The notes under the pieces: generated by a model | The model's database searches: none | What the model saw: only the letters and a program-made list of their open reading frames with translations | What the model was told of the DNA's origin: nothing | Assembly: GCF_004114975.1 (NCBI RefSeq) | Contig: NZ_CP030051.1 | Location: forward strand, 5,270,001-5,334,000 | Length of the DNA stretch: 64,000 bases | Source: Bradyrhizobium guangdongense | Lineage (GTDB): Bacteria; Pseudomonadota; Alphaproteobacteria; Rhizobiales; Xanthobacteraceae | Direction: 5' to 3' | Program-made: the position numbers and the translations under genes | Shown here: positions 28,411-36,644 of the stretch, one piece after another | Layout: each line of letters opens with the position of its first letter | How positions within the stretch are numbered: the stretch's first letter is position 1

Positions 28411-29466
28411 ATGGGCATTTTCGAACGGTACCTCACCCTGTGGGTTGCGCTCTGCATCATCGTCGGCGTGGCGCTGGGGCACGTCATGCCGGGCTTCTTC
28501 GGCGCGGTCGCAGCCGCCGAGATCGCCAAGGTCAACCTGCCGGTCGCGGTGCTGATCTGGCTCATGATCGTGCCGATGTTGCTGAAGATCGACTTCGGTT
28601 CACTCAGTCAGGTCCGGGAGCATTGGCGCGGCGTCGGCGTGACCCTTTTCATCAACTGGGCGGTCAAGCCGTTCTCGATGGCGCTGTTGGGCTCCTTCTT
28701 CATTGGCCACCTCTTCGCTCCGCTGCTGCCGGCTGACCAGATCTCGTCCTATATCGCCGGGTTGATTCTGCTGGCTGCCGCGCCCTGCACCGCGATGGTG
28801 TTCGTGTGGTCCAATTTGTGCGAGGGAGAGCCGCATTACACCCTCAGTCAGGTCGCCCTGAACGACGTGATCATGGTGTTCCTGTTCGCGCCGCTGGTAG
28901 GGCTGCTGCTCGGTGTGGCCTCCATCAGCGTCCCCTGGGGCACGCTGCTGCTCTCCGTCCTGCTCTACATCGTCGTGCCGGTCCTCATCGCACAGCTGTG
29001 GCGCAAGGTGTTGCTGCAAAAAGGCGGCGACAGCTTCGGCCAAGTCATGCGAATGCTGCAGCCTTTGTCGCTGGTTGCACTGCTCGCAACCTTGGTGTTG
29101 CTGTTCGGCTTCCAGGGGGAGCAGATCGTCAGGCAGCCCGGCGTCATCGCCGTTCTTGCCGTTCCGATTCTCGTCCAAGTCTATCTCAATGCCGGTTTGG
29201 CGTACTGGCTGAGCCGACGATTCGGCGTGGCGTGGTGCGTTGCGGCTCCAGCCGCCCTCATTGGCGCGAGCAATTTCTTCGAGCTCGCGGTTGCCGCGGC
29301 GATCAGCCTGTTCGGCTTGGACTCCGGCGCGGCGCTCGCGACGGTCGTCGGCGTTCTCGTCGAAGTGCCTGTCATGCTGTCCGTCGTCCGCATCGTCAAG
29401 GCGACGCGGAACTGGTACGAAGCAGGTGCCGGCAAAGCTGCGACGGCCTTGGAAGCCCGGCAATGA
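28411..29466 (+). CDS. acr3: Arsenite efflux permease Acr3
   Basis: A 351-aa, 10-helix arsenite/proton antiporter of the Acr3 family (often named arsB). The conserved AAPCTAMVFVWS motif (about residues 128-139) holds the essential Cys, and the ASNFFELAVAAAI motif (about 285-297) holds the essential Glu. Helix-rich throughout. The start MGIFERYL at 28411 fits the family; a GTG at 28405 would add two residues. It follows the arsC remnant and precedes the glutaredoxin-type arsC by 17 bp, so reduction of arsenate and export of arsenite are coupled. Confidence 0.92.
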   Translation: MGIFERYLTLWVALCIIVGVALGHVMPGFFGAVAAAEIAKVNLPVAVLIWLMIVPMLLKIDFGSLSQVREHWRGVGVTLFINWAVKPFSMALLGSFFIGHLFAPLLPADQISSYIAGLILLAAAPCTAMVFVWSNLCEGEPHYTLSQVALNDVIMVFLFAPLVGLLLGVASISVPWGTLLLSVLLYIVVPVLIAQLWRKVLLQKGGDSFGQVMRMLQPLSLVALLATLVLLFGFQGEQIVRQPGVIAVLAVPILVQVYLNAGLAYWLSRRFGVAWCVAAPAALIGASNFFELAVAAAISLFGLDSGAALATVVGVLVEVPVMLSVVRIVKATRNWYEAGAGKAATALEARQ

Positions 29467-29483
29467 TGCCTGGAGACCCGGCC

Positions 29484-29885
29484 ATGAACGTCACGATCTA
29501 TCACAACCCCGACTGCGGCACCTCGCGCAACACGCTGGCGATGATCCGGCAAAGCGGTGTCGAGCCCGTCGTCATCGAATACCTCAAGACGCCGCCATCG
29601 CGCGAGACACTCAGGCAGTTGATCGCAGCGATGGGCATATCGGTCCGTGCCCTGCTGCGCGAGAAGGGGACGCCCTACAAGGATCTCGGCCTCGCCGATC
29701 CCAAATGGACGGACGAGGAGCTGATCGACCAGATGCTCGCGCATCCCATCCTGATCAACCGTCCGATCGTCGTGACGCCAAAGGGCACGCGACTGTGCCG
29801 GCCTTCGGAAGTCGTGCTCGACTTGCTGGAAAATCCCGTCGGCCGGTTCGTGAAGGAAGATGGCGAGGTGATCGAACCGCGTTAG
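29484..29885 (+). CDS. arsC: Arsenate reductase, glutaredoxin-dependent type
   Basis: A 133-aa ArsC of the E. coli plasmid type (thioredoxin fold). The active site is HNPDCGTSRNTLAMI (Cys12), and the later motif HPILINRPIVV with its conserved Arg residues is present. It reduces As(V) to As(III) with glutathione/glutaredoxin. It supplies the reductase step lost with the LMW-type remnant upstream. The start is ATG at 29484, with GGAGA upstream; in-frame ATGs at 29463 and 29466 are alternatives. Last gene of the arsR-acr3-arsC operon. Confidence 0.9.
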   Translation: MNVTIYHNPDCGTSRNTLAMIRQSGVEPVVIEYLKTPPSRETLRQLIAAMGISVRALLREKGTPYKDLGLADPKWTDEELIDQMLAHPILINRPIVVTPKGTRLCRPSEVVLDLLENPVGRFVKEDGEVIEPR

Positions 29886-29897
29886 CGCTGCCCAAGT

Positions 29898-30323
29898 CTA
29901 GCGCTCCTCGGTCGGATGCACCCATTTGTATGGCGTGATGCTGCGCGCTTCCGTCAGCTTGATCATGTGTACCGGCGGCGCGGAGCGCCCCTTGCGGCAT
30001 GACCGGCACTTCAGCGAGGCCTCCAGCTTCCAGATCGGGGTGTCGCGCGGACGGCGGATCGCATCGAGCGGCAGGCTCGCGCGCGACTTGCACCTGGCGC
30101 ACTCGACCTCGAGCCAGGCGAGGCCGCCGTTGAGACATTGCGCGATCGTCGGCGACGGCTGCGCGGGACCGCCGTAGCCTTCCATCCGCACCGACCATGC
30201 TTCGGCTTCCGCCCGGTCGGCCTCACGCACGGCCTTCTTCGCCTCTTCGCGGGCGTGCTTGGCGGAAATCTCCGCGCCCATGATGCGGCCGCTCCAGATG
30301 ACCTCGCGCGATTTGGTGCCCAT
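29898..30323 (-). CDS. Zinc-ribbon-like hypothetical protein, 141 aa
   Basis: A soluble protein with two CxxC pairs (ECARC and KCRSC) about 34 residues apart, probably a zinc ribbon, flanked by basic residues. The N-terminal part (MGAEISAKHAREEAKKAVRE) is a charged helix. I believe similar proteins occur widely in Bradyrhizobium, but I cannot give a function. The start is taken at ATG 30323 (MGTKSREV); ATG at 30281 and GTG at 30350 are alternatives. It is convergent with the ars operon, 12 bp from the arsC stop. Confidence 0.6.
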   Translation of the reverse strand: MGTKSREVIWSGRIMGAEISAKHAREEAKKAVREADRAEAEAWSVRMEGYGGPAQPSPTIAQCLNGGLAWLEVECARCKSRASLPLDAIRRPRDTPIWKLEASLKCRSCRKGRSAPPVHMIKLTEARSITPYKWVHPTEER

Positions 30324-30468
30324 GCCGCCATCAAAGCGAGCCGGGATCACGTTGGCAAATTATCGATCGCTAGTAGGTCGGACCCGCCATCCGATACTGC
30401 GTGTCGTGGGTGTGGACAATCAGGGTTGCAGATCACACGGCAAAGCGACCGCGCTGGGGACCCGACGA

Positions 30469-30560
30469 TTGACAGCCTCGGGCAAAAACACCGGCAGGCC
30501 GCACGATCGATAGTTGCAACATCCGCGCAGAGAAATCCGTCGCGGTTTTTTCATGTCCGG
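30469..30560 (+). repeat. Dispersed ~90-bp element, copy B
   Basis: Matches copy A at 24731 block for block (TTGACA, TCGGGCAAAAACAC, CGGCAG, spacer, CCGCGC-GAG, AATCCG, CGCGG, six Ts, CATG). The hairpin at its end is weaker (CCGCG 30523-30527 with CGCGG 30541-30545). The region 30561-30796 next to it holds no gene that I can support. Confidence 0.6.
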
Positions 30561-30732
30561 ACGGAAGTTGCCGTGGCCAGGGAATCACTATTGTGTCCCA
30601 CGACAGGAGACCCCTCCCGGCAAGCAAGTGACCTCGCAAATCTCACCACCAACACGGGTTATGCTACAATGTCAGGGGACCAGGCCGCTCGATCAACGCG
30701 CGCCTGAGCGCCAATTTCTGACCGGGCCAGAT

Positions 30733-30767
30733 GCCACGCGGCGACGTATCCAACGACGCCGCGTGGC
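30733..30767 (-). terminator. Strong hairpin, possible operon terminator
   Basis: GCCACGCGGCG (30733-30743) pairs perfectly with CGCCGCGTGGC (30757-30767). It lies 30 bp beyond the stop of the leftward ABM-domain gene. There is no T-tract on either strand, so it is at best a rho-independent-like or transcript-stabilising hairpin. Confidence 0.35.
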
Positions 30768-30796
30768 CTACCGGTCCCCCGCTGCCGCGGCAAACT

Positions 30797-31126
30797 CTAT
30801 GAGGCCTTCCCCGCGTGATCGAACGGGCCGACTTCTCGGATAACCTTGCAGATCTGCAAAAAGCCGCTGACGTAGAATTCTGCGTGGCCTCGTTTCATCG
30901 TCCGGACATGTTCAGGATGGGTCCGCCAAGCCTCCAGCGCGCTCTCCGAGGAGAATCGGAAAATGGTCAATTCCTCCCCGTCTTCTGATTTGAACGATTT
31001 GACGGATATGAAGCCCGGCAACTGGCTCACAATGCCATACATGCGTTCTCCAAGCTCGTTATGCTCGTCGATGGACGCATCATGACGCAATTTCAGATCG
31101 CCGATAACGATCACGTCGTCGATCAT
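30797..31126 (-). CDS. ABM-domain (antibiotic biosynthesis monooxygenase-like) protein
   Basis: A 109-aa protein with the dimeric alpha/beta-barrel ABM pattern: IVIGDLKLRH, GIVSQLPGFISVKSF, ELTIFRFSSESALEAWRTHPEH. Such proteins include heme-degrading enzymes and small quinol or aromatic monooxygenases; many have no known substrate. The start is ATG at 31126 with AGGAGG 8 bp upstream; the longer frame extending to 31468 overlaps the upstream gene and is not real. It is only 14 bp downstream of the DUF417 gene, with which it forms an operon. Confidence 0.75.
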   Translation of the reverse strand: MIDDVIVIGDLKLRHDASIDEHNELGERMYGIVSQLPGFISVKSFKSEDGEELTIFRFSSESALEAWRTHPEHVRTMKRGHAEFYVSGFLQICKVIREVGPFDHAGKAS

Positions 31127-31140
31127 GTTGTCCAAACCTC

Positions 31141-31644
31141 CTATGTTGCGTTGGTACCTGACCGGATCCCGGCCCGCGGCAGCGATGCGATGAGCAGCAC
31201 GACGCATACGCCCAGCAGGACGATGTCCTTGAACAGGAACTCGCCCGCCAGATTCCAGGCCATCGGATCGGTCGAAAGGCTCCATCTCACGACTCCAGGG
31301 GTGGTGAAAAAGAACGACCAGGTGACGGCAAAGGTAACAACGCCCATGAACGATCCCAATGCCGACAGGATCGGACTGAAGGCACCGGCGGCCAGCAAGG
31401 CGGCGATCACGAATTCGGTGACACCGAGAAAGTAGGCCTCGCCCCTCAATCCGAAGATCGAAAGCCATGAAACAAACGGACTGTTGGTGATGAATTGGGC
31501 GATGCCCTGCGCCGACTGCAACGTGAATTTCTGCATGCCGAACGACACGAAGATCACAACCATGACCCAGCGCAGGATCGCGAGGGGCCGGTACGACCCT
31601 GTCCCACCTTCTGCAATGTTGAATGTACTTGCCAGCTCTTTCAT
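31141..31644 (-). CDS. DUF417 (YkgB/RclC-like) membrane protein
   Basis: A 167-aa inner-membrane protein with four predicted helices (about 25-45, 70-95, 100-120, 135-155). The opening (YRPLAILRWVMVVIFVSFG) and the segment LSIFGLRGEAYFLGVTEF are typical of the DUF417 family, which includes RclC of the E. coli reactive-chlorine resistance locus. A ribosome site GGGGAAGG precedes the ATG at 31644. The ABM-domain gene follows, suggesting a shared role in oxidative or electrophile stress, but that is inference. Confidence 0.78.
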   Translation of the reverse strand: MKELASTFNIAEGGTGSYRPLAILRWVMVVIFVSFGMQKFTLQSAQGIAQFITNSPFVSWLSIFGLRGEAYFLGVTEFVIAALLAAGAFSPILSALGSFMGVVTFAVTWSFFFTTPGVVRWSLSTDPMAWNLAGEFLFKDIVLLGVCVVLLIASLPRAGIRSGTNAT

Positions 31645-31820
31645 ATCGCCTTCCCCTTGCAATGGATGCCGGCTATACGGCCGCGCTTGTCGCTTCGTTA
31701 CGCTGGCTTGCGGCGGCTCAATTCACGATTGTTTGCGCAAGTGCCAAGAAGAAAATGGGGGGCACGGGGAATAGTCTGCTTCTCGAAGGAAACGTCGAGG
31801 CTCGCCTCTATTTGCGAAGC

Positions 31821-32096
31821 TCACGGCAGAATGGTCATCATGTCGTAGACGGCAACCCCCGTTCCGAGGCAGCGCCGCCAGGGATTGACGCCCCGTACGA
31901 TCTCATCGGCGGCCCAGACGAGAAGCCCGCCCTTGACGACAACCGTCAGTGCGACGCTGACTTGATCGGCGGTCGGCCAGCTCCACCGCAGAAGGGCTGC
32001 CACCATCACGACCCACAGAACGAGATTGGGCTTCTGAGCGATCGTGATGGCGCCTGTTTCACGATTGCGGAAAAACCAGTTCAGGAGCCTGCGCAT
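31821..32096 (-). CDS. Small membrane protein, 91 aa
   Basis: A hypothetical protein with two probable helices (LVLWVVMVAALLRWSW and VSVALTVVVKGGLLVWAADEI). The start is uncertain: MRRLLNWF at 32096 looks natural, and an ATG at 32123 (MARDRR) is also in frame. The N-terminal basic residues (RRLLNWFFRNRE) suggest a cytoplasmic N-terminus. It lies about 180 bp downstream of the CsbD gene and 176 bp upstream of the DUF417 gene, on the same strand. Function unknown. Confidence 0.6.
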   Translation of the reverse strand: MRRLLNWFFRNRETGAITIAQKPNLVLWVVMVAALLRWSWPTADQVSVALTVVVKGGLLVWAADEIVRGVNPWRRCLGTGVAVYDMMTILP

Positions 32097-32303
32097 GATG
32101 AAGGTCCGTCGGTCCCTCGCCATGACGAGCGCGACATGGTTATCTGGGGGTGAGATCGTTGGCGGCATTCGGGCCTCCGCGGATGAGGTCGGCCGTTGCG
32201 CGGTACGTCCGCCCGAAGGCACCCCCGTGCGCTCCCTCTTGCTGCGAGCTCACACAAAACCGCCCCCGGCATGAACCGAGGGCGGTTTCCAAATCAGACC
32301 GGA

Positions 32304-32480
32304 TTAATGGCCGGTGCCCGGCTTGCTGGTTTTCGGCGGCTTGCCGTCTTCCATGCGGCCTTCGTTGCGAAGATCACGGCCCTCCTGGGCCTTGCGCTGG
32401 CTGGCGGCATCCTTGCCGTGCTCGTTCATCTCTTCCTTGATGTAGCCGGCGCCTTCCTTGATCTTGCCTTCAACGCTCAT
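32304..32480 (-). CDS. CsbD-family stress protein, 58 aa
   Basis: A short, hydrophilic, Lys/Glu/Gly-rich protein with the CsbD pattern (GKIKEGAGYIKEEMNEHGKD). CsbD proteins are induced in general stress responses in many bacteria and have no defined biochemical role. The ribosome site is excellent (AAGGAGGA, 4 nt before the ATG). It precedes the small membrane-protein gene on the same strand by about 200 bp. Confidence 0.85.
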   Translation of the reverse strand: MSVEGKIKEGAGYIKEEMNEHGKDAASQRKAQEGRDLRNEGRMEDGKPPKTSKPGTGH

Positions 32481-32591
32481 GATGTCCTCCTTGCATATGC
32501 GAGATAACGCACCGGCGCCCCGCTCGTTCCGGCGCCGGACATCGTGGCGCGTCAGGTGGAACCCACCGGCTGAACCCGCGTTACGGGACAA

Positions 32592-32777
32592 ATGAGCCAA
32601 GTACGACCAAGGATCCGGCAGGAGAAAACGCTGAGCGAAAGGCTCGCTGAGGCCGCTCGTGAAGCGCGCGAACAGGCGCAGCTTCTGCCGGACGGACAAT
32701 TGCGCAACGTTCTCCTGGAAAAGGCTCGCCAGTACGAAGCGCAAATCCCGCTCAATACTTTTTTGGGACAGCGATAG
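32592..32777 (+). CDS. Small helical hypothetical protein, 61 aa
   Basis: A charged, helical peptide (LSERLAEAAREAREQAQLL...LRNVLLEKARQYEAQI) of unknown function. Similar short Arg/Glu/Ala helical proteins are common in bradyrhizobia, in my recollection. It starts with ATG at 32592; no strong ribosome site is evident. It is convergent with the two double-glycine peptide genes and is separated from them by a terminator. Confidence 0.55.
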   Translation: MSQVRPRIRQEKTLSERLAEAAREAREQAQLLPDGQLRNVLLEKARQYEAQIPLNTFLGQR

Positions 32778-32805
32778 CCAATCCGAATTGCCGCCGGAAA
32801 AAGCA

Positions 32806-32834
32806 AAGAGGCCGCCAACCGGAGCGGCCTCTGA
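32806..32834 (-). terminator. Terminator of the double-glycine peptide operon
   Basis: On the minus strand AGAGGCCGC pairs with GCGGCCTCT around an 8-9 nt loop, followed by a T-rich tail (TTGCTTTTT). It lies 24 bp past the stop of the 75-aa peptide gene (32858), as expected for the end of the small leftward operon. Confidence 0.65.
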
Positions 32835-32857
32835 TGTCGCGAACGAACTTGATGAGA

Positions 32858-33085
32858 TCAGAGCGGCGGCACCCCGGGACCCGAGCCCGGACCGAACGGG
32901 CCGCGCAAATTGCCAGGGCCCTGCAAGCCGCCAAAGATCAGGCCGCCGACCCACTCGACGGCACCCTTGATGGCGCTGCCGATCGCGCGGAAGGCATCGC
33001 CGAGCCAGTTGCCGCCGACGATCATTTCAAGCTCCGCATCGGTCAGTTCGACGATATCAGACGTTCCATTTTTTGAGTTCAGCAT
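32858..33085 (-). CDS. Double-glycine-leader peptide precursor, 75 aa
   Basis: A bacteriocin-like precursor. The leader (residues 1-25) contains ELTDAELEMIVGG, the double-glycine pattern recognised by C39-peptidase ABC exporters, cleaving after Gly25. The core of 50 residues begins NWLGDAFRAIGSAIKGAVEW, an amphipathic helix with small-residue G/A spacings, followed by VGGLIFGGLQG and a Gly/Pro-rich tail (GPFGPGSGPGVPP). It has no cysteine. A ribosome site (AGGAG) precedes the ATG at 33085. It follows a second double-glycine precursor by 55 bp. No C39 exporter, immunity gene or modifying enzyme is seen in the window. Confidence 0.72.
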   Translation of the reverse strand: MLNSKNGTSDIVELTDAELEMIVGGNWLGDAFRAIGSAIKGAVEWVGGLIFGGLQGPGNLRGPFGPGSGPGVPPL

Positions 33086-33140
33086 GACGGTCGCTCCTGT
33101 TTCAGAATGTGTGTGTCAGACGTGTTGAGAGGTGTGGTGC

Positions 33141-33320
33141 TCAGCGGTGAAAGATGCCGCCGGGCAGCCAGGGGTTCGGGCCCATCGGCTGATGGGTGGT
33201 GATCTTTCCATTCACGATCCACGGGCCGATGCAGCCGCCGTCATCCATGAAGCCACCGCACACGGTCTCCAGTTCACGCTCATCCAGCTCTTTGCGCTTC
33301 CGATTGCTATGCTCAGTCAT
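33141..33320 (-). CDS. Double-glycine-leader peptide precursor, 59 aa
   Basis: A second short precursor, start ATG 33320 with GGGAGA 5 nt upstream, stop TGA at 33141. The leader (residues 1-23) is basic then acidic: KRKELDERELETVCGG, a double-glycine motif with cleavage expected after Gly23. The core of 36 residues (FMDDGGCIGPWIVNGKITTH, then QPMGPNPWLPGGIFHR) has one cysteine and many Gly, Pro and Trp. The cores of the two neighbouring peptides are unlike each other, but both leaders share E-L-x-x-x-E-L-E-x-V/I-x-G-G. It is 150 bp downstream of cusA and probably has its own promoter. Confidence 0.68.
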   Translation of the reverse strand: MTEHSNRKRKELDERELETVCGGFMDDGGCIGPWIVNGKITTHQPMGPNPWLPGGIFHR

Positions 33321-33470
33321 GTGTGTCTCCCGCTGTTCCCTAGGAGGGGCCGCCCCCTCTCATCTGGTGGTCGCAGGTGTATCGCAGGCGGTTTTTCCAG
33401 ACTGTGAGACGCATCACGCAGGCAAACGAACGGCGCTCGGGCCCCCGTGCCAGCGAGGTCAGAGGGCAGT

Positions 33471-36400
33471 TCAGGCCGCCTCGGGAATGTCCGGCGAGGA
33501 GCGGCGCGCCACTGCACCGGCCTTCGCATCGCCGGCGGGAAGCCCCCACCCTTTCACCAGCCCGAAGATCGCCGGGATCACGATCAGCGTCAGCAGCGTC
33601 GACGAGATCATGCCGCCGATCATCGGCACGGCGATGCGCTGCATGATCTCCGAGCCTGTCCCGCTGCTCCACATGATCGGCAGCAGACCGGCCATGATGG
33701 CGACCACGGTCATCATCTTGGGCCGCACGCGCTCGACGGCGCCCACCATGATGGCCTCGTGCAGATCCCGGCGCGTGAGCGGCCTTGCCTCGGCACTGCG
33801 CCTGGCTTTCGCCTCTTCCAGCGCGTGCTCGAGATAAATCAGCATCACGACGCCGGTCTCGGCGGCGACGCCGGCGAGTGCGATGAAGCCCACGGCAACG
33901 GCAACGGACAGGTTGAAGCCGAGCCACCACATCATCCAGATGCCGCCGACCAGCGCGAACGGCAGCGACAACATCACGATCAAGGTCTCGGTCATCGCGC
34001 GAAAGTTCAGGTACAGCAGCAGGAAGATGATCGTGAGCGTCACCGGCACCACGATCTTCAGGCGCGCGGCGGCGCGCTGGAGATATTCATACTGGCCGCT
34101 CCAGACGACGTAGGTGCCCGCGGGAAACTGGATGTTTTCCGTGACCGCACGCTGCGCGTCGGCGACATAGCTGCCGATATCGCGATCCCTGATGTCGACA
34201 TAGATGTAGGTCGCAAGCTGGCCGTTCTCGGTGCGGATCGAGGTCGGTCCGCGCGCCGGCTCGACCTTCGCCACCTCGCCGAGCGGCACCGCGCCGCCCG
34301 CAGGCATCGGCACCAGGATGTCGCTGGCGATCGCCTTGGGGTTGTCGCGGAGGTCACGTGGATAGCGCATGTTCACCGTGAAGCGCTGCCGGCCCTCCAC
34401 GGTCGTCGTCACCGTCTGGCCGCCGAGTGCGGCCGCGATGGTGTCCTGAACGTCCTGGATCAGGATGCCGTAGCGGGCGAGCGCCTCGCGATCCGGCACT
34501 ATCTCCAGATAGTAGCCGCCGATGCCGCGCTCGGCGTAGGCCGACGAGGTGCCGGGAACGGCCTTGAGGACGCGCTCGACCTGCTTGGCGAGGCGATCGA
34601 TCTCGACCAGATCGGTGCCCATGACCTTGACGCCGACGGGGGTGCGGATTCCCGTCGAGAGCATGTCGATGCGCGCCTTGATCGGCATGGTCCAGGCGTT
34701 CGAGACGCCGGGAAACTGCAGCGCCTTGTCCATCTCGGCGATCAGGCCGTCGACGGTGAGCCCGGGGCGCCATTGCTCCTTTGGCTTGAGATTGACGATC
34801 GTCTCGAACATCTCGGTCGGCGCCGGGTCGGTCGCCGTGGCGGCCCTGCCCGCCTTGCCATAGACGGACGCGACTTCCGGAAACGACTTGATGATGCGGT
34901 CCTGCATCTGCATCAGCTCGGCGGCCTTGGTCACCGAAATGCCGGGCAGCGTGGTCGGCATGTAGAGCAAGGTGCCCTCGTTCAGCGCCGGCATGAACTC
35001 GGTGCCGAGCTGGCGCGCCGGCCAGATCGTCACGGCCAGGACGGCGATGGCCGCGACGATCACCAGCGTCTTGGCGCGCAGCACGCCCTTGATCACGGGC
35101 CGGTAAACCCAGATCAGGAAGCGATTGATGACGTTCCTGCTTTCCGGGACGATTTTGCCGCGGACGAAGATCACCATCAGCGCCGGCACCAGGGTGACGG
35201 ACAGCAGGGCCGCAGCGGCCATCGAGAACGTCTTGGTGAAGGCGAGCGGGCTGAACAGCCGCCCCTCCTGCGACTCCAGCGTGAAGATCGGCATGAACGA
35301 GACGGTGATGATCAGCAGGCTGAAGAACAGCGCAGGGCCGACCTCGGATGCAGCATCGACCAGGATCTGCACGCGGGACTGGTCGGGCCTGGCGCGTTCG
35401 AGGTGCTTGTGGGCGTTCTCGATCATGACGATGGCAGCGTCGACCATGGCGCCGATGGCGATCGCGATCCCGCCAAGGCTCATGATGTTGGAGCCGAGCC
35501 CGAGCAGCTTCATGGCGCCGAACGCCATCAGCACGCCGACCGGCAGCATCAGGATCGCGACCAGCGCACTGCGGACATGCAGCAGGAACACGATGCACAC
35601 GAAGGCGACGACGACGCTTTCCTCGAACAGCGTGTGCTTGAGCGTGTCGATCGCCGCGTAGATCAGGTTGGAGCGGTCGTAGACCGGGACGATCTCGACC
35701 GATTTCGGCAGGCTGCTCGCGATCTCCTTGAAGCGCCTCTTGACGTTCTCGATCACGTCGAGCGCGTTGACGCCGAAGCGCTGCAGCACGATGCCGCTGG
35801 CGACTTCGCCCTCGCCGTTCAGCTCGGCGATGCCTCGCCGCTCGTCCGGACCAAGCTCGACGCTGGCGACGTCGCGCAGCAGCACCGGCGTGCCGCCAGA
35901 GGTCTTCAGCACGATGTTGCCGAGATCGTTGATGCTCTTGAGGTAGCCCCTGCCGCGGATGACGTATTCGAACTCGGAGAGTTCGACGGTGCGCCCGCCG
36001 ACATCGGCGTTGCTGGCACGGATCGCCTCGCGGATCTTTTGCATGCTGATGCCGCGGTCGCGCATCCGTTGCGGGTCGAGCACGACGTTGTACTGCTTGA
36101 CGAAGCCGCCGATGCTGGCGACCTCGGCGACGCCTTCGGCCTTGGCCAGTGCGAACTTCAGGTTCCAGTCCTGGATCGTGCGGGTGTCCGCAAGATTCCA
36201 CTCCCTGGACATGACGGCATATTGGTAGACCCAGCCGACGCCGGTCGCATCGGGCCCGATGGTCGGCGTGACGCCGGCCGGAAGCCTGGACGAGGCGCCG
36301 TTGAGAAATTCCAGTACGCGCGAGCGCGCCCAATAGATGTCGGTGCCGTCCTCGAAGATGACGTAGACGAACGACACGCCGAAGAAGGAGAAGCCGCGCA

Positions 36401-36644
36401 CGACCTTCGATTTGGGAACCGTCAGCATCGCCGTCGTCAAGGGATAGGTGACCTGGTCTTCGATCACCTGCGGCGCCTGCCCGGGATATTCGGTGTAGAC
36501 GATGACCTGCGTGTCCGAGAGATCCGGGATCGCGTCGAGCGGAAGGTGAATCAGCGCGTAGAGGCCGGCCGCGGCGGCAAAGCCGGTGCCGAACAACACC
36601 AGCAGCAGGTTGCGCGCCGACCAGGCGATGATGCGGGCGATCAT
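33471..36644 (-). CDS. cusA: CusA-type heavy-metal RND efflux pump
   Basis: A 1057-aa inner-membrane RND transporter of the heavy-metal (HME) family, with 12 helices and two large periplasmic loops. It starts MIARIIAWSARNLLLVLFGTG; the helix-4 motif GAMVDAAIVMIENAHKHLE is typical of CusA/CzcA and the DAIPDLSDTQVIV segment is the HME signature. It exports Cu(I)/Ag(I) or divalent metals across the envelope with CusB and an outer-membrane factor. The start at 36644 overlaps the cusB stop by 4 bp (ATGA); the open frame extends far upstream but is not supported. The C-terminus ends in a short Ala/Gly tail. No cusC-like gene lies next to it. Confidence 0.92.
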   Translation of the reverse strand: MIARIIAWSARNLLLVLFGTGFAAAAGLYALIHLPLDAIPDLSDTQVIVYTEYPGQAPQVIEDQVTYPLTTAMLTVPKSKVVRGFSFFGVSFVYVIFEDGTDIYWARSRVLEFLNGASSRLPAGVTPTIGPDATGVGWVYQYAVMSREWNLADTRTIQDWNLKFALAKAEGVAEVASIGGFVKQYNVVLDPQRMRDRGISMQKIREAIRASNADVGGRTVELSEFEYVIRGRGYLKSINDLGNIVLKTSGGTPVLLRDVASVELGPDERRGIAELNGEGEVASGIVLQRFGVNALDVIENVKRRFKEIASSLPKSVEIVPVYDRSNLIYAAIDTLKHTLFEESVVVAFVCIVFLLHVRSALVAILMLPVGVLMAFGAMKLLGLGSNIMSLGGIAIAIGAMVDAAIVMIENAHKHLERARPDQSRVQILVDAASEVGPALFFSLLIITVSFMPIFTLESQEGRLFSPLAFTKTFSMAAAALLSVTLVPALMVIFVRGKIVPESRNVINRFLIWVYRPVIKGVLRAKTLVIVAAIAVLAVTIWPARQLGTEFMPALNEGTLLYMPTTLPGISVTKAAELMQMQDRIIKSFPEVASVYGKAGRAATATDPAPTEMFETIVNLKPKEQWRPGLTVDGLIAEMDKALQFPGVSNAWTMPIKARIDMLSTGIRTPVGVKVMGTDLVEIDRLAKQVERVLKAVPGTSSAYAERGIGGYYLEIVPDREALARYGILIQDVQDTIAAALGGQTVTTTVEGRQRFTVNMRYPRDLRDNPKAIASDILVPMPAGGAVPLGEVAKVEPARGPTSIRTENGQLATYIYVDIRDRDIGSYVADAQRAVTENIQFPAGTYVVWSGQYEYLQRAAARLKIVVPVTLTIIFLLLYLNFRAMTETLIVMLSLPFALVGGIWMMWWLGFNLSVAVAVGFIALAGVAAETGVVMLIYLEHALEEAKARRSAEARPLTRRDLHEAIMVGAVERVRPKMMTVVAIMAGLLPIMWSSGTGSEIMQRIAVPMIGGMISSTLLTLIVIPAIFGLVKGWGLPAGDAKAGAVARRSSPDIPEAA

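Noticed and set aside
30733..30767. Hairpin as a true rho-independent terminator
   Set aside because: Strong stem but no T-tract on either strand; listed only as a low-confidence candidate.
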